64,000 nucleotides of DNA. It comes from an uncultured Paracoccaceae bacterium. Lineage in GTDB: Bacteria; Pseudomonadota; Alphaproteobacteria; Rhodobacterales; Rhodobacteraceae. The DNA lies in assembly GCA_958439195.1 (NCBI GenBank), contig OY288169.1, positions 1-64,000 on the forward strand, in the 5' to 3' direction. Positions 8,307 to 16,434 of this stretch are shown in pieces (within the stretch, counting starts at the first letter, position 1; the number at the start of each line of letters is the position of its first letter). Under the pieces are notes generated by a model that was given only the letters and a program-made list of their open reading frames with translations, searched no databases and was not told where the DNA came from. Made by a program: the position numbers and the translations under genes.

Positions 8307-9614
8307 TTATCCTATCCGTTTCAGGATCAGGGGCGGTTCTTCCGGCGCGGATGTGGCCACGCGATAGGCCGCCTGCACCGCCCGCACCGCCGCCTCGGCC
8401 GATGCCTCATCCGCGGCATGCACCATGCCCAGCGGCACACCGCGCGACACGCCCTCGCCCAGCCCCGCCAGATCGGACAGCCCGACCGATGGGTTGATCC
8501 TGTCCCCCTCGCGCAACCGGCCCCCGCCCAGATGCACGACCGTCTCTCCCAAAGCGCGCCCATCAATCGCGCCGATGAACCCGTCGCTGTCGCAAGGCAC
8601 CTCCATCACCACCGGTGCCGAAGGCAGCCGGTCCGGCCAGCGTTCCACGAAATCCGCAGGCCCGCCTTGTGCGGCCACCATGCGGCCGAACCACTCTGCC
8701 GCCTGCCCATTTTCCAGCGCCTCGATGATGCGCCCCTCGCCATCCTCGGCATCCGCCGCCAACCCGCCCAGCGCCAGCGCCTCGCCCCCCAAGGCCGCCG
8801 TCAGATCCCACAACGCCGCGTTGATCGATGTGCCCGTCAGCGTCTCCATCACCTCGATCACCTCCAGCGCATTGCCCGCCGCGGTGGCCAGGGGCTGGCT
8901 CATGTCGGTGATCAGCGCCGATGTCATGCATCCCGCCCCTTGCGCCGTGCTGACCAGCGCCCTTGCCAAAGCCTCGGCCTTTTCGAACGTGTCCATGAAC
9001 GCGCCCGACCCGCATTTCACATCCAGCACCAGCGCCTCCAACCCCGCCGACAGCTTTTTCGACAGGATGGAGGCCGTGATCAGGTCGATGCTTTCCACGG
9101 TCGAGGTCACATCACGGATCGCGTAAAGCCGCCGATCCGCAGGGGCAATCTCGGCGCTTGCCGCGACAATCGCACAGCGCACCTCACCGATCTGGCGGCG
9201 CAGCTGATCCTCGCCCATCGCGGTGCGAAAGCCGGGGATGGCTTCCAGCTTGTCCAGCGTTCCCCCGGTATGGCCCAGGCCCCGCCCCGAAATCATCGGC
9301 ACATAGGCCCCGCAGGCCGCCAGCGCCGGGGCCAGTAACAGCGATATGCAATCCCCGATCCCGCCCGTGGAATGCTTGTCGATCACCGGCCCGTTCAGAT
9401 CCCAGTCCAACACCCGGCCCGAATCCCGCATCGCCCGCGTCAGCGCCACGCGCCCCGCCTCGCCCAGCCCCTTCAGCAACACAGCCATCGCAAATGCCCC
9501 GGCCTGTGCATCCGTCACCGTGCCATCGGCCAACCCCTTGGCAAACCAACCCAATTCATCCGCAGACGGCTTTTTTCCGTCCCGCAGCTTGGCAATGATG
9601 GCGCGGGCGTCCAT
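8307..9614 (-). CDS. deoA: Thymidine (pyrimidine-nucleoside) phosphorylase
   Basis: A 435-residue protein that phosphorolyses thymidine/deoxyuridine to base and deoxyribose 1-phosphate. The phosphate-binding family signature KHSTGGIGD is at about residues 83-91. SGRGLGHTGGTLDKLEAIPG and LDVKCGSGAFM are also clear. I chose the ATG at 9614 (MDARAIIAKLRDGK), which matches the known N-terminus and lies five bases after the cdd stop; the open frame upstream overlaps cdd. Together with deoB and upp it degrades thymidine and recycles the base. Confidence 0.93.
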   Translation of the reverse strand: MDARAIIAKLRDGKKPSADELGWFAKGLADGTVTDAQAGAFAMAVLLKGLGEAGRVALTRAMRDSGRVLDWDLNGPVIDKHSTGGIGDCISLLLAPALAACGAYVPMISGRGLGHTGGTLDKLEAIPGFRTAMGEDQLRRQIGEVRCAIVAASAEIAPADRRLYAIRDVTSTVESIDLITASILSKKLSAGLEALVLDVKCGSGAFMDTFEKAEALARALVSTAQGAGCMTSALITDMSQPLATAAGNALEVIEVMETLTGTSINAALWDLTAALGGEALALGGLAADAEDGEGRIIEALENGQAAEWFGRMVAAQGGPADFVERWPDRLPSAPVVMEVPCDSDGFIGAIDGRALGETVVHLGGGRLREGDRINPSVGLSDLAGLGEGVSRGVPLGMVHAADEASAEAAVRAVQAAYRVATSAPEEPPLILKRIG

Positions 9615-9619
9615 GCCCG

Positions 9620-10012
9620 TCAGACCCGGTCCATATGCGCGGCAGTGAACACACCGGGCAGCAGATCGGCCACCGTCATCACCCGCTCCTTGCCATCGGT
9701 GGTGCAAAGCGTGACCTTCACATCTTGCGCCGCAAATTCGGCAATCTTCTGCCGGCACCCGCCACAGGGCGGCACCGGATCAGGGCTGTCGGCAATCACG
9801 CAAACCTCGGCAATCCGCGTCTCGCCGCCTGCCACCATCGCGGCAATCGCCCCCGCCTCGGCACAGGTGCCTTCGGGATAGGCCACGTTTTCCACATTGC
9901 AGCCGACAAAGACCGCCCCGGACGCGGTGCGAAGCGCCGCCCCCACCTTGAACCGGGAATACGGGGCATAGGCTTTTTCACGCACTTGCGTAGCGGCAGA
10001 GAGCAGGGACAT
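9620..10012 (-). CDS. cdd: Cytidine deaminase
   Basis: A 130-residue homotetramer-type cytidine deaminase. The catalytic Cys-Ala-Glu is in NVAYPEGTCAEAGA and the other zinc cysteines in PPCGGCRQKIAEF. The substrate loop CNVENVAYPEG is present. It makes uridine from cytidine and is the first gene of the salvage operon. An operator-like palindrome lies 33-46 bases upstream of the start. Confidence 0.93.
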   Translation of the reverse strand: MSLLSAATQVREKAYAPYSRFKVGAALRTASGAVFVGCNVENVAYPEGTCAEAGAIAAMVAGGETRIAEVCVIADSPDPVPPCGGCRQKIAEFAAQDVKVTLCTTDGKERVMTVADLLPGVFTAAHMDRV

Positions 10013-10044
10013 GGGCGCACCTCGTGGATGTCATGCAGGTTTTC

Positions 10045-10058
10045 TGACCAATTGGTCA
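10045..10058 (-). promoter_or_regulatory. Operator-like palindrome upstream of the cdd-deo operon
   Basis: TGACCAATTGGTCA is a perfect 14-bp palindrome, 33 bp from the cdd start codon. GGTCA/TGACC half-sites are typical of FadR-subfamily GntR regulators in alphaproteobacteria (family knowledge). No regulator gene is adjacent, so the protein that binds is unknown. Confidence 0.55.
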
Positions 10059-10106
10059 CAGTCTGGAAGCCCCGCGCAGGAATGGCAAGGCGCACGATTT
10101 TTCTGC

Positions 10107-10178
10107 GAAAAATAAGGGGGCTTTGCGCCCCCCTCGCCGCGGCGCGGCTCACCCCCCGCAGGGTATTTGGGCCAAGCT
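10107..10178 (-). terminator. Terminator and repeat module, copy B, after the cupin gene
   Basis: On the minus strand the cupin gene is followed by CTTGGCCCAAATACCC, GGGGGGTGAGCCGCG and the hairpin GGGGGC-GCAAA-GCCCCC, then TTATTTTT. The last part is a good rho-independent terminator. The preceding parts recur at 2971-3034, and the CTTGG/AAATACCC core recurs at 13727-13742. Confidence 0.75.
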
Positions 10179-10183
10179 GAACC

Positions 10184-11278
10184 CTAAAGCGTTTCCGTCC
10201 CTGGTTGCCCCGGCAATGTCACCTCCAGCAATTCCAGATCAGGGGTCGGAACGCCATAGCGCGTGGCCATTCCCGGCGGGATGACAAAGGCATCGCCCGG
10301 CGACAGGCGGAACGGCTCTTTCCCCTCACCCTCCAGCGTAAAGCTCCCCTTCAGCACGAAGGTGAACAGGATATCGCCCTGATGTTTCGTCCAGACCGTC
10401 GCCCCCCCATCGGGCCGCGCCACCATGACCGAGGCAACCCCCTGTGTTGCCGCATGAATGCCCGTATCCCGCGCCGCAAACCCCGGCAGGCGGAACGGGG
10501 CGAACACCCCCTTTGCCCCCTGATCATAGACAAACCGCTGCCCCTGCCATTCCCGATCAGGCCGCAGATGCGGGGTGGGCAGTTCCATATCGTGATCAAT
10601 CTCGGTCACATGTTCGGCCGGCACGCCGATTTCGATCACCTCGATTCCGTGGCTGGCATGCAGCACGCGGTGGCGGATTTCGGGCGGCTGGATAAAGCAA
10701 TCCCCCGCCGTCAGCCGAATGGGCGGCCCCTGATCCTCATAGACCACATCCACCCAGCCGCTGATGCAGAAGATCAGTTGAAACCCCACCCGGTGGAAAT
10801 GCACCATATCCGGCACCGGCCCGCCATCCGGGATGCGGATATGGCTGGCAATCATCGCACCACCCAGCCGCGACGGCACCAGATCGCGGTATTCCATCCC
10901 CGCCCGCCCGATGATCCACGGCGCCTGATCCGCCAGCCTGCGCACCACAAAGGCGTGTTCCGTGGGCGGCAACACCATCGGCGGGTTCGCCTGGTCCACC
11001 TCCACCCGCGTGCCATTGGGCGCGGTCAACACCTTCGCCCCACCGGCAAAATCGGGATCATCGGTCAGGATGCGTACCGTCCCCGGCGGCTCAGCCGCGC
11101 CCTTCTGGATGCGCAACCGCAACCCATAGCCCGACAGCACCGCCACCTCGGGGTTATCCGCCGGATAGATCATGTCCAGCCGAAACCCCAACTGCTTTGT
11201 CCAGAACGGCAGATCGTCCCGCAATTCCTGCGTCGGCAGGCGCATTTCCGCGCGCGTCTCGCCCTTTACCTCAAACAT
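10184..11278 (-). CDS. Cupin-domain protein with N-terminal VOC-like region
   Basis: A 364-residue protein. Residues 1-110 look like a glyoxalase/VOC half (LRDDLPFWTKQLGFRLDMIYP, then GLRLRIQKG). Two cupin barrels follow: MVHFHRVGFQLIFCISGWVDVVYEDQ with a metal-type HFH and later H, then DILFTFVLKGSFTLEGEG with LSPGDAFVIPPG. The second barrel lacks the usual HxH. The combination suggests an oxygenase or isomerase-like metalloenzyme or a ligand-binding protein; no substrate is evident. I chose the ATG at 11278 because AAGGGAGG lies just upstream. The longer in-frame start is less likely. Confidence 0.75.
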   Translation of the reverse strand: MFEVKGETRAEMRLPTQELRDDLPFWTKQLGFRLDMIYPADNPEVAVLSGYGLRLRIQKGAAEPPGTVRILTDDPDFAGGAKVLTAPNGTRVEVDQANPPMVLPPTEHAFVVRRLADQAPWIIGRAGMEYRDLVPSRLGGAMIASHIRIPDGGPVPDMVHFHRVGFQLIFCISGWVDVVYEDQGPPIRLTAGDCFIQPPEIRHRVLHASHGIEVIEIGVPAEHVTEIDHDMELPTPHLRPDREWQGQRFVYDQGAKGVFAPFRLPGFAARDTGIHAATQGVASVMVARPDGGATVWTKHQGDILFTFVLKGSFTLEGEGKEPFRLSPGDAFVIPPGMATRYGVPTPDLELLEVTLPGQPGTETL

Positions 11279-11418
11279 TCCCGGCCTCCCTTTGCGGCCC
11301 GACAATGCCAAGGACAGATCAGGATTTGCAAGCAGGGCCGAAAACGCCTATTGGAAAAACGGATAAAGTCAGGTTCGACAAAGTAGTTTAACGTTGAACC
11401 AACTTGGTGGAGGGCGAC

Positions 11419-13713
11419 ATGGAAGACGGAAAACCCGGCGACACGCGGCAGGAAAACGCGCGTCAGGCGGCCTTGGATTATCACGAATTCCCCAAGCCCG
11501 GAAAGCTGGAGATCCGCGCCACCAAGCCGCTCGCCAATGGCCGCGACCTGTCCCGCGCCTATTCCCCCGGCGTGGCCGAAGCCTGCCTTGAAATCAAGGC
11601 CGACCCCGCCACCGCCTCGCGCTACACCTCACGCGGGAACCTTGTTGCCGTCGTCACCAACGGCACCGCTGTTCTGGGCCTTGGCAATATCGGTGCGCTG
11701 GCCTCCAAACCGGTGATGGAGGGCAAGGCAGTTCTGTTCAAGAAATTCGCCAATATCGACTGCTTCGATATCGAATTGAACGAACCTGATCCGGTGAAAC
11801 TGGCCGATATCGTCTGCGCGCTGGAACCCACCTTCGGCGCGATCAACCTTGAAGATATCAAGGCCCCCGACTGTTTCATCGTCGAAAAGCTGTGCCGCGA
11901 ACGGATGAACATCCCCGTCTTTCACGATGATCAGCACGGCACCGCCATCGTCGTGGGGGCGGCGGCCACAAATGCGCTGATCGTGGCGAACAAGCGGTTC
12001 GAAGACATCAAGGTCGTCTCCACCGGCGGGGGTGCTGCGGGCATCGCCTGCCTGAACATGTTGCTGAACCTTGGCGTGAAACGCGAAAACGTCTGGCTCT
12101 GCGATCTGGCGGGCCTCGTCCACCATGGCCGCACAGAACAGATGACCGACCAGAAGGCCGCCTACGCCCAAGGCACCACCCCGGCCACGCTGGCCGACGT
12201 GATCGAAGGGGCCGACCTTTTCCTTGGCCTTTCCGGCCCCGGCGTTCTGACACCCGACATGGTGGCCAAGATGGCCCCCCGCCCGATCATCTTTGCGCTG
12301 GCCAATCCAACGCCCGAAATTCTGCCCGATCAGGTCCGCGCCGTGGCACCGGATGCCATCATCGCCACCGGTCGGTCGGATTTCCCCAATCAGGTCAACA
12401 ACGTCCTGTGCTTCCCCTTCATCTTCCGCGGCGCGCTGGATGTCGGCGCAACGGAAATCAACAAGCGTATGGAAATCGCCTGCATCGAAGGCATCGCCGC
12501 CCTTGCCCGTGCCACCACCAGCGCCGAAGCCGCCGCCGCCTACAGCGCCGAAAAACTCTCCTTCGGGGCCGATTACCTGATCCCCAAACCCTTTGACCCA
12601 CGCCTCATCGGTGTGGTCGCCAGCGCCGTCGCCAAGGCCGCGATGGAAACTGGCGTCGCCACCCGCCCGATCCCCGATCTTGATGCCTACAAGCGCGGCC
12701 TTGATGGTTCGGTGTTCAAATCCGCCCTCATCATGCGCCCGGTGTTCGAAGCGTCCAAGATCGCCGCCCGCACCATCGTCTTTGCCGAAGGCGAAGACGA
12801 ACGCGTGCTGCGCGCCGCCCACGCGATGATGGAAGAAACCAACGACATTCCCGTCCTCATCGGCCGCCCCGAAGTGGTGGAATCCCGCTGCGAACGCGCG
12901 GGCCTGCCAATCCGGCCGGGCCGCGATGTGCATCTGGTGAACCCGGAAAACGATCCGCGCTACCGCGATTACTGGGGCACCTATCACGATCTGATGGCCC
13001 GCCGCGGCGTTTCGCCCGATATCGCCCGCGCCGTGATGCGCACCAACACCACCGCCATCGCCGCCGTCATGGTCCATCGGGGTGAAGCCGACAGCATGAT
13101 CTGCGGCACCTTCGGCCAATATCACTGGCACCTCAATTACATCCGTCAGGTGCTGGCGCGCGATGGCCTTCATCCGGTGGGGGCATTGTCGCTGATGATC
13201 CTGGAAGATGGTCCCCTCTTCATCGCCGACACGCAGGTAAACCCCGAACCCACCCCGCAGCAGATCATGGAAACCGTGATCGGTGCCGCCCGCCATGTCC
13301 GCCGCTTTGGCCTGACCCCCAAGATCGCGCTTTGCACGCAAAGCCAGTTCGGCAACATGGACAATTCCGCCGCATTGCGGATGCGCGCCGCGCTGGAAAT
13401 GCTGGACGACCGCGAACCCGATTTCTGCTACGAAGGCGAAATGAACGTCGACTCTGCGCTTGACCAATCCCTGCGCGACCGCCTGCTTCCCGGCGGCAGG
13501 ATGGAAGGCGCGGCCAACGTCCTCGTGTTCGCCACGACCGACGCCGCCGCCGCCACCCGCAACATCCTCAAGATGAAGGCCAACGGGCTTGAAGTCGGTC
13601 CCATCCTCATGGGCATGGGCAACAAGGCCCATATCGTGACCAACGCCATCACCGCGCGCGGGCTTCTGAACATCTCCGCCCTCGCGGGCACCCCGGTCAC
13701 CCATTACGGCTGA
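11419..13713 (+). CDS. maeB: NADP-dependent malic enzyme with C-terminal phosphotransacetylase-like domain
   Basis: A 764-residue MaeB-type protein. The N-terminal 430 residues carry malic enzyme motifs: SRAYSPGVAEAC, GLGNIGALASKPVMEGKAVL (catalytic Lys), HDDQHGTA (metal), and the NADP loop STGGGAAGIACLN. It oxidatively decarboxylates malate to pyruvate. The C-terminal 330 residues are phosphate acetyltransferase-like (FAEGEDERVLRAAHAM; LYN/GxCDILIxP positions replaced); in MaeB this domain is generally regulatory, binding acetyl-CoA, rather than catalytic. The ATG at 11419 has GTGGAGGG upstream; a TTG fifteen bases earlier is unlikely. Confidence 0.92.
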   Translation: MEDGKPGDTRQENARQAALDYHEFPKPGKLEIRATKPLANGRDLSRAYSPGVAEACLEIKADPATASRYTSRGNLVAVVTNGTAVLGLGNIGALASKPVMEGKAVLFKKFANIDCFDIELNEPDPVKLADIVCALEPTFGAINLEDIKAPDCFIVEKLCRERMNIPVFHDDQHGTAIVVGAAATNALIVANKRFEDIKVVSTGGGAAGIACLNMLLNLGVKRENVWLCDLAGLVHHGRTEQMTDQKAAYAQGTTPATLADVIEGADLFLGLSGPGVLTPDMVAKMAPRPIIFALANPTPEILPDQVRAVAPDAIIATGRSDFPNQVNNVLCFPFIFRGALDVGATEINKRMEIACIEGIAALARATTSAEAAAAYSAEKLSFGADYLIPKPFDPRLIGVVASAVAKAAMETGVATRPIPDLDAYKRGLDGSVFKSALIMRPVFEASKIAARTIVFAEGEDERVLRAAHAMMEETNDIPVLIGRPEVVESRCERAGLPIRPGRDVHLVNPENDPRYRDYWGTYHDLMARRGVSPDIARAVMRTNTTAIAAVMVHRGEADSMICGTFGQYHWHLNYIRQVLARDGLHPVGALSLMILEDGPLFIADTQVNPEPTPQQIMETVIGAARHVRRFGLTPKIALCTQSQFGNMDNSAALRMRAALEMLDDREPDFCYEGEMNVDSALDQSLRDRLLPGGRMEGAANVLVFATTDAAAATRNILKMKANGLEVGPILMGMGNKAHIVTNAITARGLLNISALAGTPVTHYG

Positions 13714-13726
13714 CCTGCCCCTCACC

Positions 13727-13742
13727 TTGGCCCAAATACCCA
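13727..13742 (+). repeat. Short copy C of the CTTGG..AAATACCC core
   Basis: CTTGGCCCAAATACCC recurs, 14 bases after the maeB stop and in the sense direction, identical over 16 bases to copy B. The GGGGGGTGAG hairpin half is missing here; a different hairpin follows at 13778. Confidence 0.55.
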
Positions 13743-13777
13743 ACTCCGCCCGATCCGCCACGCCACGTTGGACCTCT

Positions 13778-13812
13778 CGCCCTCTCCCCTCCTTCAAGGG
13801 AAGAGGGGGCGC
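13778..13812 (+). terminator. Hairpin downstream of maeB
   Basis: CGCCCTCT pairs with AGAGGG(GG)CG, with CCCT/AGGG inside and a CCTTCA loop. It is GC-rich without a T-run. It separates maeB from the prpE promoter region and probably ends maeB transcription. Confidence 0.5.
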
Positions 13813-13838
13813 CCATCAAAGGGTGAGTCGCGCAAAAC

Positions 13839-13928
13839 TTTGCAAATCCCCGCGCCCTTAGCGGCATTCCGCGAAGCGCGGCGTGGTTTGCAAATATTTG
13901 CAGACCCGCATTGCAATATTCTGCAAAC
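13839..13928 (+). promoter_or_regulatory. prpE: Cluster of TTTGCAAA elements upstream of prpE (PccR/ScfR-like operators)
   Basis: TTTGCAAA at 13839-13846, TTTGCAAATATTTGCAGA at 13887-13904, and ATTGCAATATTCTGCAAAC at 13910-13928, all within 190 bp of the prpE start. The short-chain fatty acyl-CoA regulator PccR of Rhodobacter sphaeroides is known to bind paired TTTGCAAA boxes near propionyl-CoA genes. The spacing here (2-3 bp) differs from the 4 bp described, so the assignment is inferential. Confidence 0.65.
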
Positions 13929-14022
13929 AAAACGCCGCACCCCGCCCATGTTGCCGGTAACAGCGTTGCGTCAAACCCCACGCATCGCGTAACAAATGCC
14001 AACTCGTGGAGGAGGGCATACA

Positions 14023-15915
14023 ATGGCATACCGGGAACTCTATGCGACATGGAAAGCCAATCCCGAAGCCTATTGGCTGAACGCCGCAGGCGCGATTGAT
14101 TGGGTAGAACGCCCGCAAACCGCCCTGAATGCCAGCCGCGCACCGCTTTACGAATGGTTCACCGACGCCCGCGTCAACACCTGCTGGAATGCGGTCGACC
14201 GGCACGTTCTGGCCGGGCGCGGCACGCAGGCGGCCATCATCCATGACAGCCCGGTCACCGGCACGAAACACATCATCACCTTTGCCGAATTGCAGGACCG
14301 TGTCGCCCGCCTCGCCGGCGCGCTCCGCGCCAAGGGCGTGGAAAAGGGCGACCGCGTCATCATCTACATGCCAATGGTGCCAGAGGCGCTTGAGGCGATG
14401 CTCGCCTGCGGCCGCATCGGTGCGATCCATTCCGTCGTTTTCGGTGGCTTTGCCGCCAATGAACTCGCCGTCCGCATCGACGACTGCACCCCAAAGGCCA
14501 TCATCGCCGCCTCCTGCGGCATCGAACCCACCCGCGTGGTGCATTACAAACCGCTTCTGGATGCAGCCATCGATATGGCCACCCACAAGCCTGATTTCTG
14601 CGTCATCCTGCAACGCGAACAGGAAGTCGCCAAACTGACCCCCGGCCGCGACGTCGCCTGGCACTCCTTCCAATATGGCGTCGAACCCGCCGAATGTGTC
14701 CCCGTCGAAGGCAACCACCCCGCCTATATCCTCTACACCTCTGGCACCACAGGCGCGCCCAAGGGCGTGGTCCGCCCCACCGCAGGCCATCTTGTGGCGC
14801 TGGCCTGGACCATGCGCGCTATCTATGATTGCGGCCCCGGCGATGTGTTCTGGGCCGCCTCCGATGTGGGCTGGGTCGTGGGCCACAGCTATATCTGCTA
14901 CGCGCCGCTCATCGCAGGCTGCACCACCATCGTCTACGAAGGCAAACCCGTTGGAACCCCCGATGCCGGGGCGTTCTGGCGCGTCATCGCCGAACACAAG
15001 GTCCGCGCCTTCTTTACCGCCCCCACCGCGCTGCGCGCCATCAAGCGTGACGATCCCGATGGCCACCTTGTCCGCGATTACGACCTGTCCCACCTCAACG
15101 CCCTCTACCTCGCGGGCGAACGCGCCGACCCTGACACCGTGAATTGGGCAGGCCGCCACCTGAACGTGCCGGTCGTCGATCATTGGTGGCAGACGGAAAC
15201 CGGCTACGCCATCGCGGCCAATCCCCTTGGCATCGAACAGCTTCCCATCAAGGTGGGCAGCCCATCGGTCGCCATGCCCGGCTTCGATGTGCAGGTGCTG
15301 GATGAAGGCGGCCACCCCGTCGCCCCCGGCCAGTTGGGCGCCATTGCGATCAAGCTGCCCCTGCCCCCCGGCACCCTGCCCACCCTTTGGAACGCCGAAG
15401 AACGGTTCCGCAAATCCTATCTCAACCACTTCCCCGGCTACTATGAAACCGGCGATGCGGGGTATGTGGATGAAGACGGCTATCTCTACATCATGGCCCG
15501 CACCGATGACGTGATCAACGTCGCCGGCCACCGCCTGTCCACCGGCGCGATGGAAGAGGTGCTGGCCAACCACCGCGACGTCGCCGAATGCGCGGTGATC
15601 GGCGTATCGGATGATCTCAAGGGCCAATCCCCCCTTGGCTTTCTCTGCCTCAACAAAGGCTGCGACCGTCCTGCCGCGGACATCGTCAAGGAATGCATCA
15701 CCCTGATGCGCGAAAAGATCGGCCCGGTCGCCGATTTCAAACGCGCCGTCGTGGTGGACCGCCTGCCCAAGACGCGGTCAGGCAAGATCCTGCGCGGCAC
15801 GATGGTGAAAATCGCCGACGGGCAGGAATACAAGATGCCTGCCACCATCGACGATCCCGCCATCCTTGATGAAATCCGCACCGCGTTGCAAAGCCTCGGC
15901 CTCGCAAAAGCCTGA
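14023..15915 (+). CDS. prpE: Propionyl-CoA synthetase
   Basis: A 630-residue ligase of the acetyl-CoA synthetase branch, closest to PrpE. It activates propionate, and probably acetate weakly, for entry into the methylmalonyl-CoA or ethylmalonyl-CoA routes. Adenylation motifs: YTSGTTGAPKGVV near residue 238, DHWWQTETGY near 387, RTDDVINVAGHRLSTG near 493, and PKTRSGKILRG with the acetylatable catalytic Lys near 588. The start follows GGAGGAGGG. The upstream TTTGCAAA cluster implies control by acyl-CoA status. The gene appears monocistronic; an Hpt gene begins 141 bp later. Confidence 0.92.
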   Translation: MAYRELYATWKANPEAYWLNAAGAIDWVERPQTALNASRAPLYEWFTDARVNTCWNAVDRHVLAGRGTQAAIIHDSPVTGTKHIITFAELQDRVARLAGALRAKGVEKGDRVIIYMPMVPEALEAMLACGRIGAIHSVVFGGFAANELAVRIDDCTPKAIIAASCGIEPTRVVHYKPLLDAAIDMATHKPDFCVILQREQEVAKLTPGRDVAWHSFQYGVEPAECVPVEGNHPAYILYTSGTTGAPKGVVRPTAGHLVALAWTMRAIYDCGPGDVFWAASDVGWVVGHSYICYAPLIAGCTTIVYEGKPVGTPDAGAFWRVIAEHKVRAFFTAPTALRAIKRDDPDGHLVRDYDLSHLNALYLAGERADPDTVNWAGRHLNVPVVDHWWQTETGYAIAANPLGIEQLPIKVGSPSVAMPGFDVQVLDEGGHPVAPGQLGAIAIKLPLPPGTLPTLWNAEERFRKSYLNHFPGYYETGDAGYVDEDGYLYIMARTDDVINVAGHRLSTGAMEEVLANHRDVAECAVIGVSDDLKGQSPLGFLCLNKGCDRPAADIVKECITLMREKIGPVADFKRAVVVDRLPKTRSGKILRGTMVKIADGQEYKMPATIDDPAILDEIRTALQSLGLAKA

Positions 15916-16056
15916 TCCGCCCGGCGTCACAGGCACAGCACATCGCGCACTGGACAACCCGCCCCGCGCGGGTAGTCTTGTTGCCATGATCATGCCCCCC
16001 GCGCGCGCCCCGCGCCCCACCAGCCCCGGCCCCGGCTCCACAGGGTTCAGCGCACC

Positions 16057-16434
16057 ATGACCGCCCCCGATCCGTTTGGCATTCTGGGCGACAGCACCGC
16101 CTTGCGCGACATCCTTGCCATGGCCGGGCCAGACACCGAAATGCGCATCCTGCACCAGATGCACAGCGACCTGACCGCCACCGCAGCCCTGATCGGCCCG
16201 GCAATCGCCACCGCGGACATCCCCACGATCCGCGCCCAGACCCATGTCCTGATCGCGCTTGCCGGAACCATCGGTGCCATGCGCCTGCATGGGCTGGCCA
16301 TTGACCTGAACGCCGCCGCCCATGCCGATGATCACGATGGCATCGCCATCCTTGCGGTGCCCATGATGGCCGATCTGACCGCCCTCATCACCCTCATCGC
16401 CGCCCGTCTGCCAAACGACGAGGCCGCCGCATGA
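16057..16434 (+). CDS. Hpt-domain phosphotransfer protein
   Basis: A 125-residue, mostly helical protein. The stretch AQTHVLIALAGTIGAMRL fits the Hpt signature around the phospho-accepting His (usual form AHxLKGxxxxxGA), though the common Lys-Gly is replaced by Ile-Ala. It overlaps the following sigma-54 response regulator by ATGA, so the two are cotranslated. An Hpt protein next to a sigma-54 activator is the arrangement of LuxU/LuxO. I infer that it feeds phosphate to the downstream regulator from a histidine kinase elsewhere. Confidence 0.7.
   Translation: MTAPDPFGILGDSTALRDILAMAGPDTEMRILHQMHSDLTATAALIGPAIATADIPTIRAQTHVLIALAGTIGAMRLHGLAIDLNAAAHADDHDGIAILAVPMMADLTALITLIAARLPNDEAAA

Noticed and set aside
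11629..13797. 722-residue open frame antisense to maeB
   Set aside because: A frame on the opposite strand of a strongly biased GC-rich gene; its translation is His/Gly/Asp-rich and has no domain, and maeB is fully explained on the + strand.
13858..15627. 589-residue open frame antisense to prpE
   Set aside because: Shadow of prpE wobble bias; no ribosome site and no recognisable domain.
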